Shown: positions 52,270 to 62,102, numbered from the stretch's first letter. The stretch: 64,000 nucleotides of DNA from an uncultured bacterium (GCA_937949615.1 CALEDQ010000023.1:124001-188000); one strand, 5' to 3'. Notes: generated from the letters alone by a model not told the origin. Translations and numbers: made by a program.

Positions 52270-53664
52270 GTGAAAAAGAGATTTCTTCCCACTCTTGGCG
52301 CATTTATAGTTCTGGCTCTGTTGCTCGTCTATGCCAACTACTTTGAAACCGAAGAAAAACTGCCGCCGGGCGTTCAGAAGCCCGTGCCGATTATTGGCTG
52401 CTCAGATAAGGATATCGTCTCACTGACCTGGAAAAATGGCGTTGAAGCAGAACTGAAAGTGAAATACGGCAAAGAAGGCAGTCGAATAATCTCCCCGGCA
52501 GATTACCCCGCCGACCAGGGTGAGGCAGAGGGGCTGCTGAAACACTTTTCCGAACTCAAGTCAGAATTGATCATTGCTGAAAATGCCACAGATACCGCGC
52601 CTTACGGAATAGATGCGAGTTCCCCGGTAGTTCTCGTAGAAACTTCCACTCAGACAGTGCAGCTGACCCTTGGTTCCAAAACCGAGGTAGGTGGCTCATA
52701 TTATCTTGCCAGGCAGGGTGATCCGCGGGTATTCATGGTTCCTGGCTACATCAAGGGCTCGTTTGCAAAAAGCCTGGCAGATTTGCGCGATAAACGGCTG
52801 TTCTCTGAAGAATTTGGGCAGGTAAACCGCATTGCGATTGAAGATGCTGACGGCAGAGTTGAATTGCGGCAGAATGAATCACTGTCGGGCTGGGAAATCG
52901 TCGCACCGGCTTCTTACTCAGCCGACGGCGTTGCTGTGGCGCAGCTGCTCGAAAACCTGCGCAATCTTAAAATTTCGCGGTTCGTCGAAGATAAGCCTGA
53001 GGATGCTGCCGGTTACGGTTTTGCGCCTTACCGCGCGAAAATACTCGTTGCCAACCGCGATAACCGTGAATTTGCCATCGAAACCGGCGAAATGTCGGGC
53101 GTTGACACTTACGTCAGGGTATCGGGCTCTGTCGCCATTCATGCGGTTCTCACCAGCGAACTGCACGGCGTGCTGGTTGATCTTAACGGTTTGCGCGAGA
53201 AGCATCTCGATGTTCCGACACTTGAGAGTCTGAAAGAGATCAGGGTTGCTGATGCCAGCGGCTCGCTTACCCTTGAACGCAAAGAAAACGGCTGGATGGT
53301 CGGTGACCAGAAAATTGCCGACTCCGATGTGAAAGATTTTGTTAACAGTCTTGGCCGCACCCGTGTAAATTCTTTTGCCAAACCGGAAAATCTCGAAGAA
53401 TATGGCCTGAAAGACGCTGAAAAAGCCAGAAGCATCGAGCTGGTCAGCGACCGGGATAAACTGAAAATTCTGGTTGGCGCCCGCAAAGGGGCAAGCCTGA
53501 GTCTGCTGATGCATGACGAATTGATCGATATAAACGCCGAGGCTGATGAGGCTTTCAATCAGTTCATGCACCGCCTGCGCCGGTCGCCGGAAGATGTCAA
53601 GAATGTCGTTGGCGGATTACCCGCCGCGGTTTCGACCTCTGCCGATCCCGAAGAAAACCCCTGA
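52270..53664 (+). CDS. DUF4340 membrane-anchored protein
   Basis: About 464 residues from the GTG at 52270, with a GGAG site about ten bases upstream; the in-frame ATG at 52195 lies inside the previous gene. One N-terminal helix (about 8-25), then repeated DUF4340 domains recognisable by 'YGIDASSPVVLVET' and 'YGLKDAEKARSIELV' segments. DUF4340 proteins commonly end Gld-type ABC operons. Role unknown, likely exported binding or structural partner. No clear terminator follows. Confidence 0.8.
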   Translation: MKKRFLPTLGAFIVLALLLVYANYFETEEKLPPGVQKPVPIIGCSDKDIVSLTWKNGVEAELKVKYGKEGSRIISPADYPADQGEAEGLLKHFSELKSELIIAENATDTAPYGIDASSPVVLVETSTQTVQLTLGSKTEVGGSYYLARQGDPRVFMVPGYIKGSFAKSLADLRDKRLFSEEFGQVNRIAIEDADGRVELRQNESLSGWEIVAPASYSADGVAVAQLLENLRNLKISRFVEDKPEDAAGYGFAPYRAKILVANRDNREFAIETGEMSGVDTYVRVSGSVAIHAVLTSELHGVLVDLNGLREKHLDVPTLESLKEIRVADASGSLTLERKENGWMVGDQKIADSDVKDFVNSLGRTRVNSFAKPENLEEYGLKDAEKARSIELVSDRDKLKILVGARKGASLSLLMHDELIDINAEADEAFNQFMHRLRRSPEDVKNVVGGLPAAVSTSADPEENP

Positions 53665-53768
53665 AAAGGGCTCTTCTCATTCAGCGGTTGCTTTTATTGT
53701 GCTGACATTTTAAACTGTCGAGACAACTTTATAAGCTGCAGCAGAATAGGTCAAGCGTGGGGTGAGGC

Positions 53769-54455
53769 ATGGACTGGATTACCAACAATTTTGAGATTCT
53801 GATTTTTGGTCTGGTAGTTTGTCTGTTTATCTTTGGGATAGGTTACGCTCTGTATCTGGCCAAAAAGCGGCATGACGCCCTGGCGGCGATGGCTCCGCGC
53901 ATGGGCTTTGACTTCAAAACCCGCGATGACAGTTTCCGTGATTCGCATTCGCATCTCAAGATGTTCAGCCGTGGCCATTCTCATCGCATGACCAACGTCA
54001 TGGAAGGGGTGCGCGACGGCATCAGAGTTCTGCTCGGCGATTATCATTACACGACCGGCAGTGGCAAAAACTCATCTTCTCATGATCAGACCATCTGCAT
54101 CATAACCGACCCTGAGCTTAAGCTGCCCAACTTCTATCTGCGCCGCGAGTTTTCATTTCTGGATTATCTTGGCAAGCTCTTTGGCGGTCAGGATATCAAT
54201 TTTAAAGAAGACGAGAAGTTTTCGTCAGCGTTCGTTCTGCAGGGAACCGTCGAGGCCGAAACCCGGTCGCTCTTCAATTCTGCAGTGCGCAACGAATTTG
54301 TTAAGTTTGCCGGCCAGAATATTCAGGTTGAAGGTCAGGACGATTCTGTAATAGTTCACCAGAGCCTTACGCTCGAACCTGAGAAATGGACAACGCTTTT
54401 AAAAGACGCCTTTGCCATTTACAGGGCTCTTAAAAATCGCGACGGTGGCCTGTAA
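53769..54455 (+). CDS. Single-pass membrane hypothetical protein
   Basis: 228 residues. An N-terminal membrane helix (about 9-30) is followed by a soluble cytoplasmic domain with GFDFKTRDDSF, GVRDGIRVLLGDYHYTTGSGKNSSSHDQTICII and YLRREFSFLDYLGKLFGG. Similar proteins are annotated as uncharacterised. ATG at 53769 with GGTGAGG site. Stands between the ABC operon and the aminotransferase gene. Confidence 0.55.
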   Translation: MDWITNNFEILIFGLVVCLFIFGIGYALYLAKKRHDALAAMAPRMGFDFKTRDDSFRDSHSHLKMFSRGHSHRMTNVMEGVRDGIRVLLGDYHYTTGSGKNSSSHDQTICIITDPELKLPNFYLRREFSFLDYLGKLFGGQDINFKEDEKFSSAFVLQGTVEAETRSLFNSAVRNEFVKFAGQNIQVEGQDDSVIVHQSLTLEPEKWTTLLKDAFAIYRALKNRDGGL

Positions 54456-54536
54456 AACTGATAATCTCGATTGCCTTTGCCCGACAAAAAGTATAGAATT
54501 CAGAACGCTGATAAATAAACAAGCGAGGAAAGATCA

Positions 54537-55826
54537 ATGTTTGAAGAAAGATATGCTGAACGTATCAAAAACCTGAGCCCAAGCCCGATCAGAAAAATGA
54601 TGGCCATCGCCAAAGACCTGATGGCGCAGGGCAAAATTGTTTATGAACTGAATATCGGTCAACCAGACATCGAGTGTATCCCGGAGTTCATTCAGGCGAT
54701 TACCAGAAAGGCTCAGACCGGCCAGATCAATTATTCGCCATTCATCGGCGAAAAATATCTGCGCGAAACTTTTGCCCGCTATCTCAACAATTTTTTCGAC
54801 CGCCGGCATCTGCGACATCTCGTTGTAGATACCGACAATGTTCTGGTAACCGTAGGCGCCTCAAATGCGCTTAATAACGTTTTTCTGGCAATCTGTAACC
54901 CTGGCGACGAAGTCCTGGCCATCGAACCTTTCTTCACGCCATATATCGGCTACCTCGGTCTGGCTGATGGCGTTCTGAAGGCAATTTCGACCCGTGCCGA
55001 AAACAATTTCGCGCTTCCGTCTGAAGAAGAAATTGAAAAACAGATTACCCCAAGAACCAAGGCAATTCTGATTAACAGCCCCAACAATCCATCCGGCAAG
55101 ATTTACAGCCGCGATGAAATCGAACGCCTGGCCCGTGTCTGCGTCAGACACCAGTTGTTTCTGATCAGTGACGAGGTCTATCGCGAAATGATTCTTGGTG
55201 ATGAAGAGGCTTTCAGTGTTCTGCAGCTCGATCTTGGCGATGATGAACAGAACGAAAAGCTGAAAAATCTGATGATTGTCATCGATTCAGCGAGCAAATC
55301 GTTCTCTCTGTGCGGCATCCGCATTGGTTTTGTGGTTGCCCGCAAGCCGATGATTGACAAAATTGCCATGGTTACAGCTCATTCGGTGGCCTGCGTTTCA
55401 GATCTTGCCCAGTATGGAGTTGCCGGGGCATACGATGCGATTCTTGCCCGCCCTGATTATCTTTATCAGCTGCGGCAGACCTATCGCGAGAGACTTGATG
55501 CGACAATGGAAGCGATCAAAGAATATCTGCCGCATGTGGTGGCCCCGCGGCCGGCCGGTGCCTTTTACCTGATGATCAAGTTCCCCGAGTTCGAGGATAT
55601 TACCGAGTTCTGCCTGTATATGCTCGAAAAATTCAATATGGGCGGCGAAACTGTGGCGGTAACCCCGGCAAATGGTTTTTATCTCGACCCGGCCCGCGGT
55701 CGCAACGAAATAAGAGTCGCTCTGGTCGTTTCGCCTGAAAAAATGCGGCGCAGTATCGAGATTATTTCCGAAGCCCTGAAGGCTTTTAAACTTCATAAAG
55801 CCAATCAGGTCAGGCCGATGCTGTAA
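54537..55826 (+). CDS. PLP-dependent class I/II aminotransferase
   Basis: 429 residues. Lysine for the Schiff base is K254 in DSASKSFSLCGIRIGF; NPNNPSG-type motif INSPNNPSGKIY at about 180, DEVY at 212, and the C-terminal R in RNEIRVALVVS. Likely an aspartate/aromatic or alanine-type transaminase; the exact amino acid cannot be told. ATG at 54537 with GAGGAAAG site. The YedK gene begins at the base after its stop. Confidence 0.9.
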   Translation: MFEERYAERIKNLSPSPIRKMMAIAKDLMAQGKIVYELNIGQPDIECIPEFIQAITRKAQTGQINYSPFIGEKYLRETFARYLNNFFDRRHLRHLVVDTDNVLVTVGASNALNNVFLAICNPGDEVLAIEPFFTPYIGYLGLADGVLKAISTRAENNFALPSEEEIEKQITPRTKAILINSPNNPSGKIYSRDEIERLARVCVRHQLFLISDEVYREMILGDEEAFSVLQLDLGDDEQNEKLKNLMIVIDSASKSFSLCGIRIGFVVARKPMIDKIAMVTAHSVACVSDLAQYGVAGAYDAILARPDYLYQLRQTYRERLDATMEAIKEYLPHVVAPRPAGAFYLMIKFPEFEDITEFCLYMLEKFNMGGETVAVTPANGFYLDPARGRNEIRVALVVSPEKMRRSIEIISEALKAFKLHKANQVRPML

Positions 55827-56534
55827 ATGTGCGGTCGTTTTGCTCTCACAGGCAGCCTGAACTGGTTGTTCAGGCTGCTTTTTCTTGAACCACCGCCTGT
55901 TTTTGCCGATCGTTACAATATCGCGCCGACCCAGCCGGTTTTTGCGTTTCTCTACGACATTGACCGCAACTGCCTCAGATATGATTTTCTCAGCTGGGGG
56001 CTGGTACCGCCGTTCGTTAAAGACCCTGGCGAAATCAGCACGCTGATCAATGCCCGTGCCGAGACGCTGCGCGAAAAACCGGCATTTAAAAATGCCTTTC
56101 GTTATCGCCGCTGTATTTTGCCTGCTTCCGGTTTCTATGAATGGAAAAGGGCCGGCGCGACCGCCGAACCCTTCTATTTCTCTGCCGCCGCCGATGCTGG
56201 CCAGCTGTGCCTCGCCGGCATCTGGGAAATCTGGCACGGCGAGGGTGGCGAACAGATGAATTCGTGCGCTATCATCACCGTGCCGGCCAATCGAACGGTT
56301 CAAAAGGTTCACCACCGCATGCCGGCCATCATTGCGCCAGACCAGATCGCTGCCTGGCTGAACCCCGAAACGGCACCGGTCGATTTATTGCGATTGCTCA
56401 GGCCGGCTTCTGACAACCTGCTTACCTGTATCAGGGTCGGCAGCTACGTTAATTCACCCCGCAACGAAGGCCCTGAATGTGTCAGCCCCGAAGTTCCGAA
56501 AGGCCCGTTTCAACCCGACCTTTTTTTTGAATAA
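55827..56534 (+). CDS. SOS-response-associated peptidase YedK/HMCES
   Basis: 235 residues. Catalytic C2 right after the initiator Met (MCGRF), N in INARAETL, E in SGFYEWKR and H in VHHRMPAII. The family forms a covalent thiazolidine with abasic sites in single-stranded DNA to protect them, and self-reverses. Begins directly at the TAA of the aminotransferase (TAAATG), so it is probably cotranscribed. Confidence 0.93.
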   Translation: MCGRFALTGSLNWLFRLLFLEPPPVFADRYNIAPTQPVFAFLYDIDRNCLRYDFLSWGLVPPFVKDPGEISTLINARAETLREKPAFKNAFRYRRCILPASGFYEWKRAGATAEPFYFSAAADAGQLCLAGIWEIWHGEGGEQMNSCAIITVPANRTVQKVHHRMPAIIAPDQIAAWLNPETAPVDLLRLLRPASDNLLTCIRVGSYVNSPRNEGPECVSPEVPKGPFQPDLFFE

Positions 56535-56546
56535 TTGCACAGCCTC

Positions 56547-56575
56547 TTGCAAGGCTGGCACGAAAAGAGTATTCT
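56547..56575 (+). promoter_or_regulatory. Candidate sigma-70 promoter of serS
   Basis: TTGCAA (56547-56552), 17 bp, TATTCT (56570-56575), with four of six bases each. Leader about 35 nt, then the GGAGG site before ATG 56617. No T-box structure was seen. Confidence 0.4.
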
Positions 56576-56616
56576 AACCGTCTGACCCCATACACTACCG
56601 GAGGCAATGGATAGAC

Positions 56617-58053
56617 ATGCTCGATATCAAATGGATTCGTGCCAACCCCGAACTCTTCAAAGCTGCCATGATTAAACGCGGCGACGCTTCGCTCGAAAAT
56701 CCGACCAACAAAGCCATCCTTCAGGAAGCCGGCAACCCGACCGAACCGGCAAAAATTCTCGAAATTCTTATAAACAACGCTTCGCGCGTCGTTATCGATA
56801 AACTGCAGCCTCTCGAAGAACTCGACGCCCGCCGCCGCGAAATGATCGCGAAGGTTGAGGCTCTGCAGGCCGAACGCAATAACGTCAACAAGGAAATCGG
56901 CCGCCGCAAGGCTGCAAAAGAACCCTGCGAAGACCTTTTTGCCGGCATGAAGGAAATGGGCAATCAGGCCAAAGAACTCGAAAAGCAGCTCGAAGAGATT
57001 GACCAGGCTCTCAATAACATGCTGCTGACCATTCCGAACGTGCCGAATGCCACGACACCGGTCGGGCGCGACGAAAGCGCCAATGTCGAAGTCAGACGTT
57101 TCGGCACCCCCCGCAAATTTGACTTTCAGGTCAAAGACCATGTCGATCTTGGCGCCAATCTTGGCATTCTCGATTTCGACCGCGCTGCCAAACTCACCGG
57201 AACCAGATTCTCGGTATTGACTGGCCCCGGTGCCCGCCTCGAACGCGCCCTGATCAATTTTATGCTCGATACCCACACGCAGAAACACGGCTATCGCGAA
57301 ATTCTGCCACCGTTCATCGTCAATGCCGAATCGATGAAAGGTACCGGTCAGCTGCCAAAATTCGAACAGGATCTCTTCAAACTGCAGGGGTTCGACTATT
57401 ACCTGATTCCGACTGCTGAAGTGCCGGTCACCAACCTCTATGCCAACGAAATTCTTAAAGAATCAGACCTGACGATTGCCTTTACCGCCTACACTCCCTG
57501 CTTCCGCAGCGAAGCCGGCAGCTACGGCCGTGACACCCGCGGTCTGATCCGTCAGCATCAGTTCGACAAGGTCGAACTGGTAAAATTCTGCAAACCCGAA
57601 GATTCATACAACGAACTTGAAAAACTGCTCGACAACGCTGAAGAAATTCTGCGCCTGCTCGGCCTGCCATACCGTGTTGTGGCACTCTCTACCGGCGATC
57701 TCGGCTTTTCGGCCGCCAAAACCTATGATATCGAAGTCTGGCTGCCGTCACAGAACACCTTCCGCGAAATCAGCTCTTGCAGCAACTTTGAAGATTTCCA
57801 GGCGCGCCGCGCCGGCATCAGATACAAGGGCAGCGATGCCAAGGCAAAAACAGCCTTCGTTCACACCCTGAACGGCTCAGGGCTTGCGGTTGGCCGCACC
57901 TGGCTGGCAATTCTCGAAAATTTCCAGGAAGAAGACGGTCGCGTCAGAATTCCTGAAGTTCTGCGCCCCTACATGGGCGGGCAGGAATATCTTGAACCTC
58001 TGAACCGGCCGGCTCCCGCCAAAGCGGCTGCCGAAATGACCGCCGCCAGCTGA
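56617..58053 (+). CDS. serS: Seryl-tRNA synthetase
   Basis: 478 residues, class II synthetase. N-terminal coiled-coil arm (about 30-125), motif 2 (TPCFRSEAGSYGRDTRGLIRQHQ, with F-D-K-V-E-L following) and motif 3 (GSGLAVGRTWLAILENFQ then RIPEVLRPYMGG). C-terminal Ala-rich tail. Slightly longer than E. coli SerS (430) by an N-terminal insertion around residues 35-60. The clostripain-like gene follows 16 bases later. Confidence 0.96.
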   Translation: MLDIKWIRANPELFKAAMIKRGDASLENPTNKAILQEAGNPTEPAKILEILINNASRVVIDKLQPLEELDARRREMIAKVEALQAERNNVNKEIGRRKAAKEPCEDLFAGMKEMGNQAKELEKQLEEIDQALNNMLLTIPNVPNATTPVGRDESANVEVRRFGTPRKFDFQVKDHVDLGANLGILDFDRAAKLTGTRFSVLTGPGARLERALINFMLDTHTQKHGYREILPPFIVNAESMKGTGQLPKFEQDLFKLQGFDYYLIPTAEVPVTNLYANEILKESDLTIAFTAYTPCFRSEAGSYGRDTRGLIRQHQFDKVELVKFCKPEDSYNELEKLLDNAEEILRLLGLPYRVVALSTGDLGFSAAKTYDIEVWLPSQNTFREISSCSNFEDFQARRAGIRYKGSDAKAKTAFVHTLNGSGLAVGRTWLAILENFQEEDGRVRIPEVLRPYMGGQEYLEPLNRPAPAKAAAEMTAAS

Positions 58054-58069
58054 GGCAGGGATTCAGGTA

Positions 58070-59857
58070 TTGATCATACTGAGAAAGCTTTTTCTTCTCA
58101 TTGCCATACTGGCAGCGTTGGTTCTGACCGGCTGTGAAGGCGAGTCGAACCCGACGCTGCCTTTTAATTTCCCCATTCCTACCGATCTGCGCCTTTCCGG
58201 GGTCATCAACCTTGCTGATGTCGCCGTTCATAAAGATCTTGGCGGCATTACCCCTTCTTTACTTGACCTGCGGCCTTTCACCGTAAAAATTCAGGATGAC
58301 CTTGCTGCTCCGGCAACGGTAGATGAACAGGGCGGCTTCACCCTTTCGCCCATAAGTATCCGTGACCAGGTGGTATTGCTGTGTCAGTATGGCAGCAACA
58401 AAAATCTGGTTCTTGAATGGATGGCGGCAACCTCAGCCGGGCTTTATGGCGAAATGAAGGTAACGGTCGATCTGCGCTCGACGGCCCGCTCGATGATTGC
58501 CCGCAGTCTGCGCGAACGCTACGGGCGGCGCATCAGACCAGAAGAGCTGAAAACCGAGCATATCAGTGCGACGGTAAACGCCATTGCCGAGGTGCTTGAA
58601 AAATACCCGACCAGGCTGGCAACCCAGGCTCTTGACCAGATTCCTGAAGTGAAAGCCGCGTATACCGCAATGGCAGATTCATTGCATGCCGGTAATTCGG
58701 GAGCTTACCCGAACGAGCATGTGCTGTTGCTGCACATGGCCGGCGACAACAGCCTTTCTTCGTATATCGGCGCCAATATTGAAGACATCGCGCAGGCCGG
58801 CGTGCCTTCCGGTACCCAGATTCTGATTCAGGTCGATACCAGAGTCGATGGCTTCAAACGCCTGATGTTGCAGAAAAACAAGATTGTCGAACTGGTTTCG
58901 CTTGGCAAGTTCGATTCAAGCTCGGGGCTGGTTATTGCCGATTTTATCACCTGGGCCCGCCGCGCTTTTCCGGCCCGCCGCTATTCTCTGATCATCAGTT
59001 CGCATGCCGATGGCTGGAAATCATCGGCGGCCCTGCGCAACTCCCTGATTGTCGACGACAGCGCCGAAAAAAAAGGCAACATCATCGAGATTGCCGCTTA
59101 CATCGCAGGTGCTGCTGCCAACTTCGATGGCAGTCAGCGACCACTCGAACTTCTGGCATTCGATGCCTGCAATATGGGTAGTATCGAAGTTGCCTGGGAA
59201 TTCAGAAACTGTGCCTCGATGACTGTTTTTTCGCAGGCTATGGTGCCGGCAGCCGGCTTTCCTTACGGCAAAATTGTAAAAAGCATGACAACCACAGGCA
59301 TTGGTAAGCTCGACGGCGAAACCTTCGGGCGCATTATCTGTGACGAATACCGGAAAAGATACCTCGAAGGCGTCATAACCCAGCCGGTAACGATTTCAAT
59401 GATTCGCAATTCGGCATTTAACAGCTTTATCAGTCGACTCAATACCTGGTTTACCGGTATAAGCAACGAGCGCGACCAGTATGCAAAGGTGCTGGCAAGT
59501 CTGCGTGATCACCTCGAATTCGTTGTCGAAGACGGCGAGAAAAAATACGTGGTGCAGGCTTTTGAAAAAGCCGAAAACCGCGATCTGAAAAGCTTCGTCA
59601 CCAATGCTGCCGGGCCTCTGACCACGCTGAAAATCGACACTGAGAACCTGCTGCGTGAGTTTCCCGGTCTGATTGTCTGCAGCTACCATTCTCAGAAGGC
59701 TTTTCCGGGCGCCACCGGCCTTTCTATCACTCTGCCAGACCGGCAGACCTGGTTTTCTGAATTTGTCGGCCCCTCGCCATCTTCGTATTTCTTTCTCGCT
59801 TTTGCCCGCGAAACACTCTGGCCAGGCCTTCTAGCCGCAATCAACGCGGTTGAATGA
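58070..59857 (+). CDS. Clostripain-family (C11) cysteine peptidase lipoprotein
   Basis: 595 residues. A lipoprotein signal peptide with lipobox LTGC (C22), an N-terminal beta region, then the C11 domain starting LLLHMAGDNSLSSYIG (about 219-234). Catalytic H312 (ISSHADGW) and C367 (FDACNMGS). Clostripain-type enzymes cut after Arg or Lys and are often self-activating. The start is TTG at 58070; no ATG fits the signal peptide. Anchored in the envelope. Confidence 0.85.
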   Translation: MIILRKLFLLIAILAALVLTGCEGESNPTLPFNFPIPTDLRLSGVINLADVAVHKDLGGITPSLLDLRPFTVKIQDDLAAPATVDEQGGFTLSPISIRDQVVLLCQYGSNKNLVLEWMAATSAGLYGEMKVTVDLRSTARSMIARSLRERYGRRIRPEELKTEHISATVNAIAEVLEKYPTRLATQALDQIPEVKAAYTAMADSLHAGNSGAYPNEHVLLLHMAGDNSLSSYIGANIEDIAQAGVPSGTQILIQVDTRVDGFKRLMLQKNKIVELVSLGKFDSSSGLVIADFITWARRAFPARRYSLIISSHADGWKSSAALRNSLIVDDSAEKKGNIIEIAAYIAGAAANFDGSQRPLELLAFDACNMGSIEVAWEFRNCASMTVFSQAMVPAAGFPYGKIVKSMTTTGIGKLDGETFGRIICDEYRKRYLEGVITQPVTISMIRNSAFNSFISRLNTWFTGISNERDQYAKVLASLRDHLEFVVEDGEKKYVVQAFEKAENRDLKSFVTNAAGPLTTLKIDTENLLREFPGLIVCSYHSQKAFPGATGLSITLPDRQTWFSEFVGPSPSSYFFLAFARETLWPGLLAAINAVE

Positions 59858-59873
59858 CCCCGATTAACTTGCC

Positions 59874-59902
59874 TTGACATGCCCCTGACCGCGATTTATA
59901 AT
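59874..59902 (+). promoter_or_regulatory. Perfect-consensus sigma-70 promoter of psd-pssA
   Basis: TTGACA (59874-59879), 17 bp, TATAAT (59897-59902): twelve of twelve consensus bases. Start near 59909, leader about 27 nt with AAGGAG before the psd ATG at 59936. Confidence 0.9.
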
Positions 59903-59935
59903 GAACTGCCAATTTATCCTCAAGGAGCCTGACTG

Positions 59936-60568
59936 ATGCGTAGCCCAATTCACAGAGAAGGTTTTTTCATGGCCGGTTCTCTGCTCGTGCTCGCCATGGT
60001 TTTCTCGACGATCAGCCGCTGGCTGGGTCGCATTTTTTATCTTGCCACCGCTTTCACACTCTATTTTTTCCGCGATCCCGAACGTCAGATTCCCGAAGGT
60101 GACTGCCTGATCGTTTCCCCGGCAGATGGTAAAGTGGTTGGCATCGATTCGGTCGAGCATGTGCCATTTCTCGATGGCCCGGCCAAGCGCGTCAGCATCT
60201 TCCTTTCGGTTTTCGACGTTCACATCAACCGCTCGCCGATCAAAGGGAAAATCGCCTATCGCCACTACTCACCCGGCGAATTTCTCGCAGCCTTCGAACC
60301 GAAAGCCTCAGTCAAAAACGAACAGAACGCTGTCGGCATTGAAGACGCCGACGGTTACAGGGTTCTGGTTAAGCAGATTGCCGGCCTGATTGCCCGCCGC
60401 ATTCTCTGCTGGAAAAACCCCGGCGACCAGGTCGGAGCCGGCGAACGTTTCGGTCTGATCAGATTTGGCTCACGTACCGAAATTTACATGCCTCTCGATG
60501 CCCGTATCGAAGTTCGCCTCGGGCAGCGGGTTCAGGGCGGTGCAAGCGTGATTGCAAGAAGATGTTGA
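59936..60568 (+). CDS. psd: Phosphatidylserine decarboxylase (short form)
   Basis: 210 residues, the short bacterial/archaetidylserine-type form. Converts phosphatidylserine to phosphatidylethanolamine in the inner membrane. Two N-terminal hydrophobic segments, YFFRDPERQIPEGD, SPADGKVVGID, FLSVFDVHINRSPI and the C-terminal FGSRTEIYMP, in which the GS pair is where self-cleavage makes the pyruvoyl group. pssA begins at or two bases after its stop. Confidence 0.95.
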   Translation: MRSPIHREGFFMAGSLLVLAMVFSTISRWLGRIFYLATAFTLYFFRDPERQIPEGDCLIVSPADGKVVGIDSVEHVPFLDGPAKRVSIFLSVFDVHINRSPIKGKIAYRHYSPGEFLAAFEPKASVKNEQNAVGIEDADGYRVLVKQIAGLIARRILCWKNPGDQVGAGERFGLIRFGSRTEIYMPLDARIEVRLGQRVQGGASVIARRC

Positions 60569-60569
60569 A

Positions 60570-61367
60570 ATGGTAGAAGAAAACACCACCAGTCAGCCTG
60601 AAAACGCCGGCAAAGAAAAAAAACGCTTTGTCAGCCGTCATCTGTCAATTCTTCCCAATGCCTGCACCTCGATGAATCTCGTCTGTGGCTACCTTTCGGT
60701 GGTCATGACCTCGCAGGGTGAATTTCTTGCGGCCGGCTGGCTGATAATGCTGGCCAATATCTTCGATATTCTCGATGGTCGACTGGCCAGGCTGACCTCG
60801 GTTGAATCAAGATTCGGCGCCGAACTCGATTCGTTGGCCGATCTCATCAGCTTCGGTATGGCGCCGGCTTTTCTCGTCTATACCCGTTACCTTGAACATG
60901 ATCGCGTTTCCGGTCTTGTGGTGACCGGCATTTTCGTTCTGTGCGGCGCTTTGCGCCTGGCCCGTTTCAATGTCACTCCGCCATCGAAACACGATGTCTT
61001 TCAAGGGCTGCCGATTCCGGCCGGTGCCGGTATTCTCGCCACCATGACTATTTTCGAACTGCAGTTTTTCAACTTTATGCGCATCCCGGCCATAGTGATT
61101 CCGTTCGTTGTTCTGGTCACCTCATTTCTCATGGTCAGCACGGTTGAATATCCGGCCATGAAAAAGACGCCTCAGACCAGCAATAAAAGACGCTTTGCCG
61201 TTCTGCTGGTCCTTGTTGCCCTGGTCGTCAACCCGCCCATGACCCTTTTCTTTCTTACCTGGGGCTTCGCTTTATATGGCCTGACTTTCAGCCTGCTGCG
61301 CAATGCTCTGCTGTTGCTGAAAAAGCTGCGCCGCGGCCACCCCGACACCACACCCGAAGCCAAATAA
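60570..61367 (+). CDS. pssA: CDP-diacylglycerol-serine O-phosphatidyltransferase
   Basis: 265 residues from ATG 60570 (a TTG at 60552 in the same frame would overlap psd). CDP-alcohol phosphatidyltransferase motif DGRLARLTSVESRFGAELD, continuing S-L-A-D, fits DG(x)2AR(x)8G(x)3D(x)3D exactly. About six to eight membrane segments. Makes phosphatidylserine for Psd. The psd-pssA pair is a common operon order. Confidence 0.95.
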   Translation: MVEENTTSQPENAGKEKKRFVSRHLSILPNACTSMNLVCGYLSVVMTSQGEFLAAGWLIMLANIFDILDGRLARLTSVESRFGAELDSLADLISFGMAPAFLVYTRYLEHDRVSGLVVTGIFVLCGALRLARFNVTPPSKHDVFQGLPIPAGAGILATMTIFELQFFNFMRIPAIVIPFVVLVTSFLMVSTVEYPAMKKTPQTSNKRRFAVLLVLVALVVNPPMTLFFLTWGFALYGLTFSLLRNALLLLKKLRRGHPDTTPEAK

Positions 61368-61385
61368 AAATCTGGTTTTGCCTGA

Positions 61386-61430
61386 TGAAAAAAACCGCGT
61401 GTCATTGCTGACACGCGGTTTCTGTTTTAA
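61386..61430. terminator. Bidirectional intrinsic terminator
   Basis: A perfect 13-bp stem (61392-61404 with 61409-61421) with a 4-nt loop, A-rich on the left and T-rich on the right. Serves pssA on the plus strand and the OB-fold gene on the minus strand. Confidence 0.88.
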
Positions 61431-61439
61431 CCTTAACTG

Positions 61440-62102
61440 TTAATCTACTCTTGAAGAAACGATCTCGACATTGTCGATCATCGGCAGACCATTTTCATCC
61501 TGTCTTATATAGCCACGCAGGTGTAGAATCGTTCCCTTCGGGAAAAGCTTCGGCATTCTGCCAAGCTTGATTGCGCCGGTCGGGTCGGCCAGCAGATACA
61601 TTCTTTCGCCTTTAACACCATAACCCTTGGCCAGAACGCCCATCAAACCAACGTATTTGCCCTGCATTTCTATTGGAGCAAAGAGAATCTGCGACACTGA
61701 AACCATCTGTTCGACATTCAAGGTCAGGGCTTTTGCTTCGGCAACCTGCAGAAATGGCCGGCCATCGGCGATTTTTACCTGTGCCAGCACGTTCATCGGT
61801 TTCCAGTAGATCGGCGTTTCACCGGTCTGGCTGTCCTGGGGCAGCAGGCCGGTGCAGTAGACGGCGTTTTTCTCATCATCGCAGAGAACCCAGTCGGATC
61901 TGGTAACCGGGGGACTGCCGGGAGCATTTTTCCAGCCTGAATAGCGGCCACTGACCGTAACAAACTTGCCTTCAAACTGTTTCGGATTCTTCAGCAGCTC
62001 AGAAACCGGGGTAATCAATTCATCTGCGACAGCTGCGCTGCCGCAGAACATGGCTGCCGTCAGAGCCGCAACCGAAAAACCTCTGATAATGTTTTTAATC
62101 AT
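61440..62102 (-). CDS. Exported protein with two OB-fold-like repeats
   Basis: 220 residues with a signal peptide (about 1-26, AAVADE). Two repeats follow, LLKNPKQFEGKFVTVSGRYSG (about 36) and FAPIEMQGKYVGLMGVLAKG (about 142), each an OB-fold strand pattern of the tRNA_anti-like type, with IKLGRMPKLFPKGTILHLRGYI at the end. Related in style to the membrane OB protein at 1956-3008. ATG at 62102 overlaps the DUF1232 gene stop. Function unknown. Confidence 0.6.
   Translation of the reverse strand: MIKNIIRGFSVAALTAAMFCGSAAVADELITPVSELLKNPKQFEGKFVTVSGRYSGWKNAPGSPPVTRSDWVLCDDEKNAVYCTGLLPQDSQTGETPIYWKPMNVLAQVKIADGRPFLQVAEAKALTLNVEQMVSVSQILFAPIEMQGKYVGLMGVLAKGYGVKGERMYLLADPTGAIKLGRMPKLFPKGTILHLRGYIRQDENGLPMIDNVEIVSSRVD

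Noticed and set aside
53665..53700. Short CCCTGAAAAGGG hairpin after the DUF4340 gene as a terminator
   Set aside because: The stem is only about 4 bp and no T-run follows directly.
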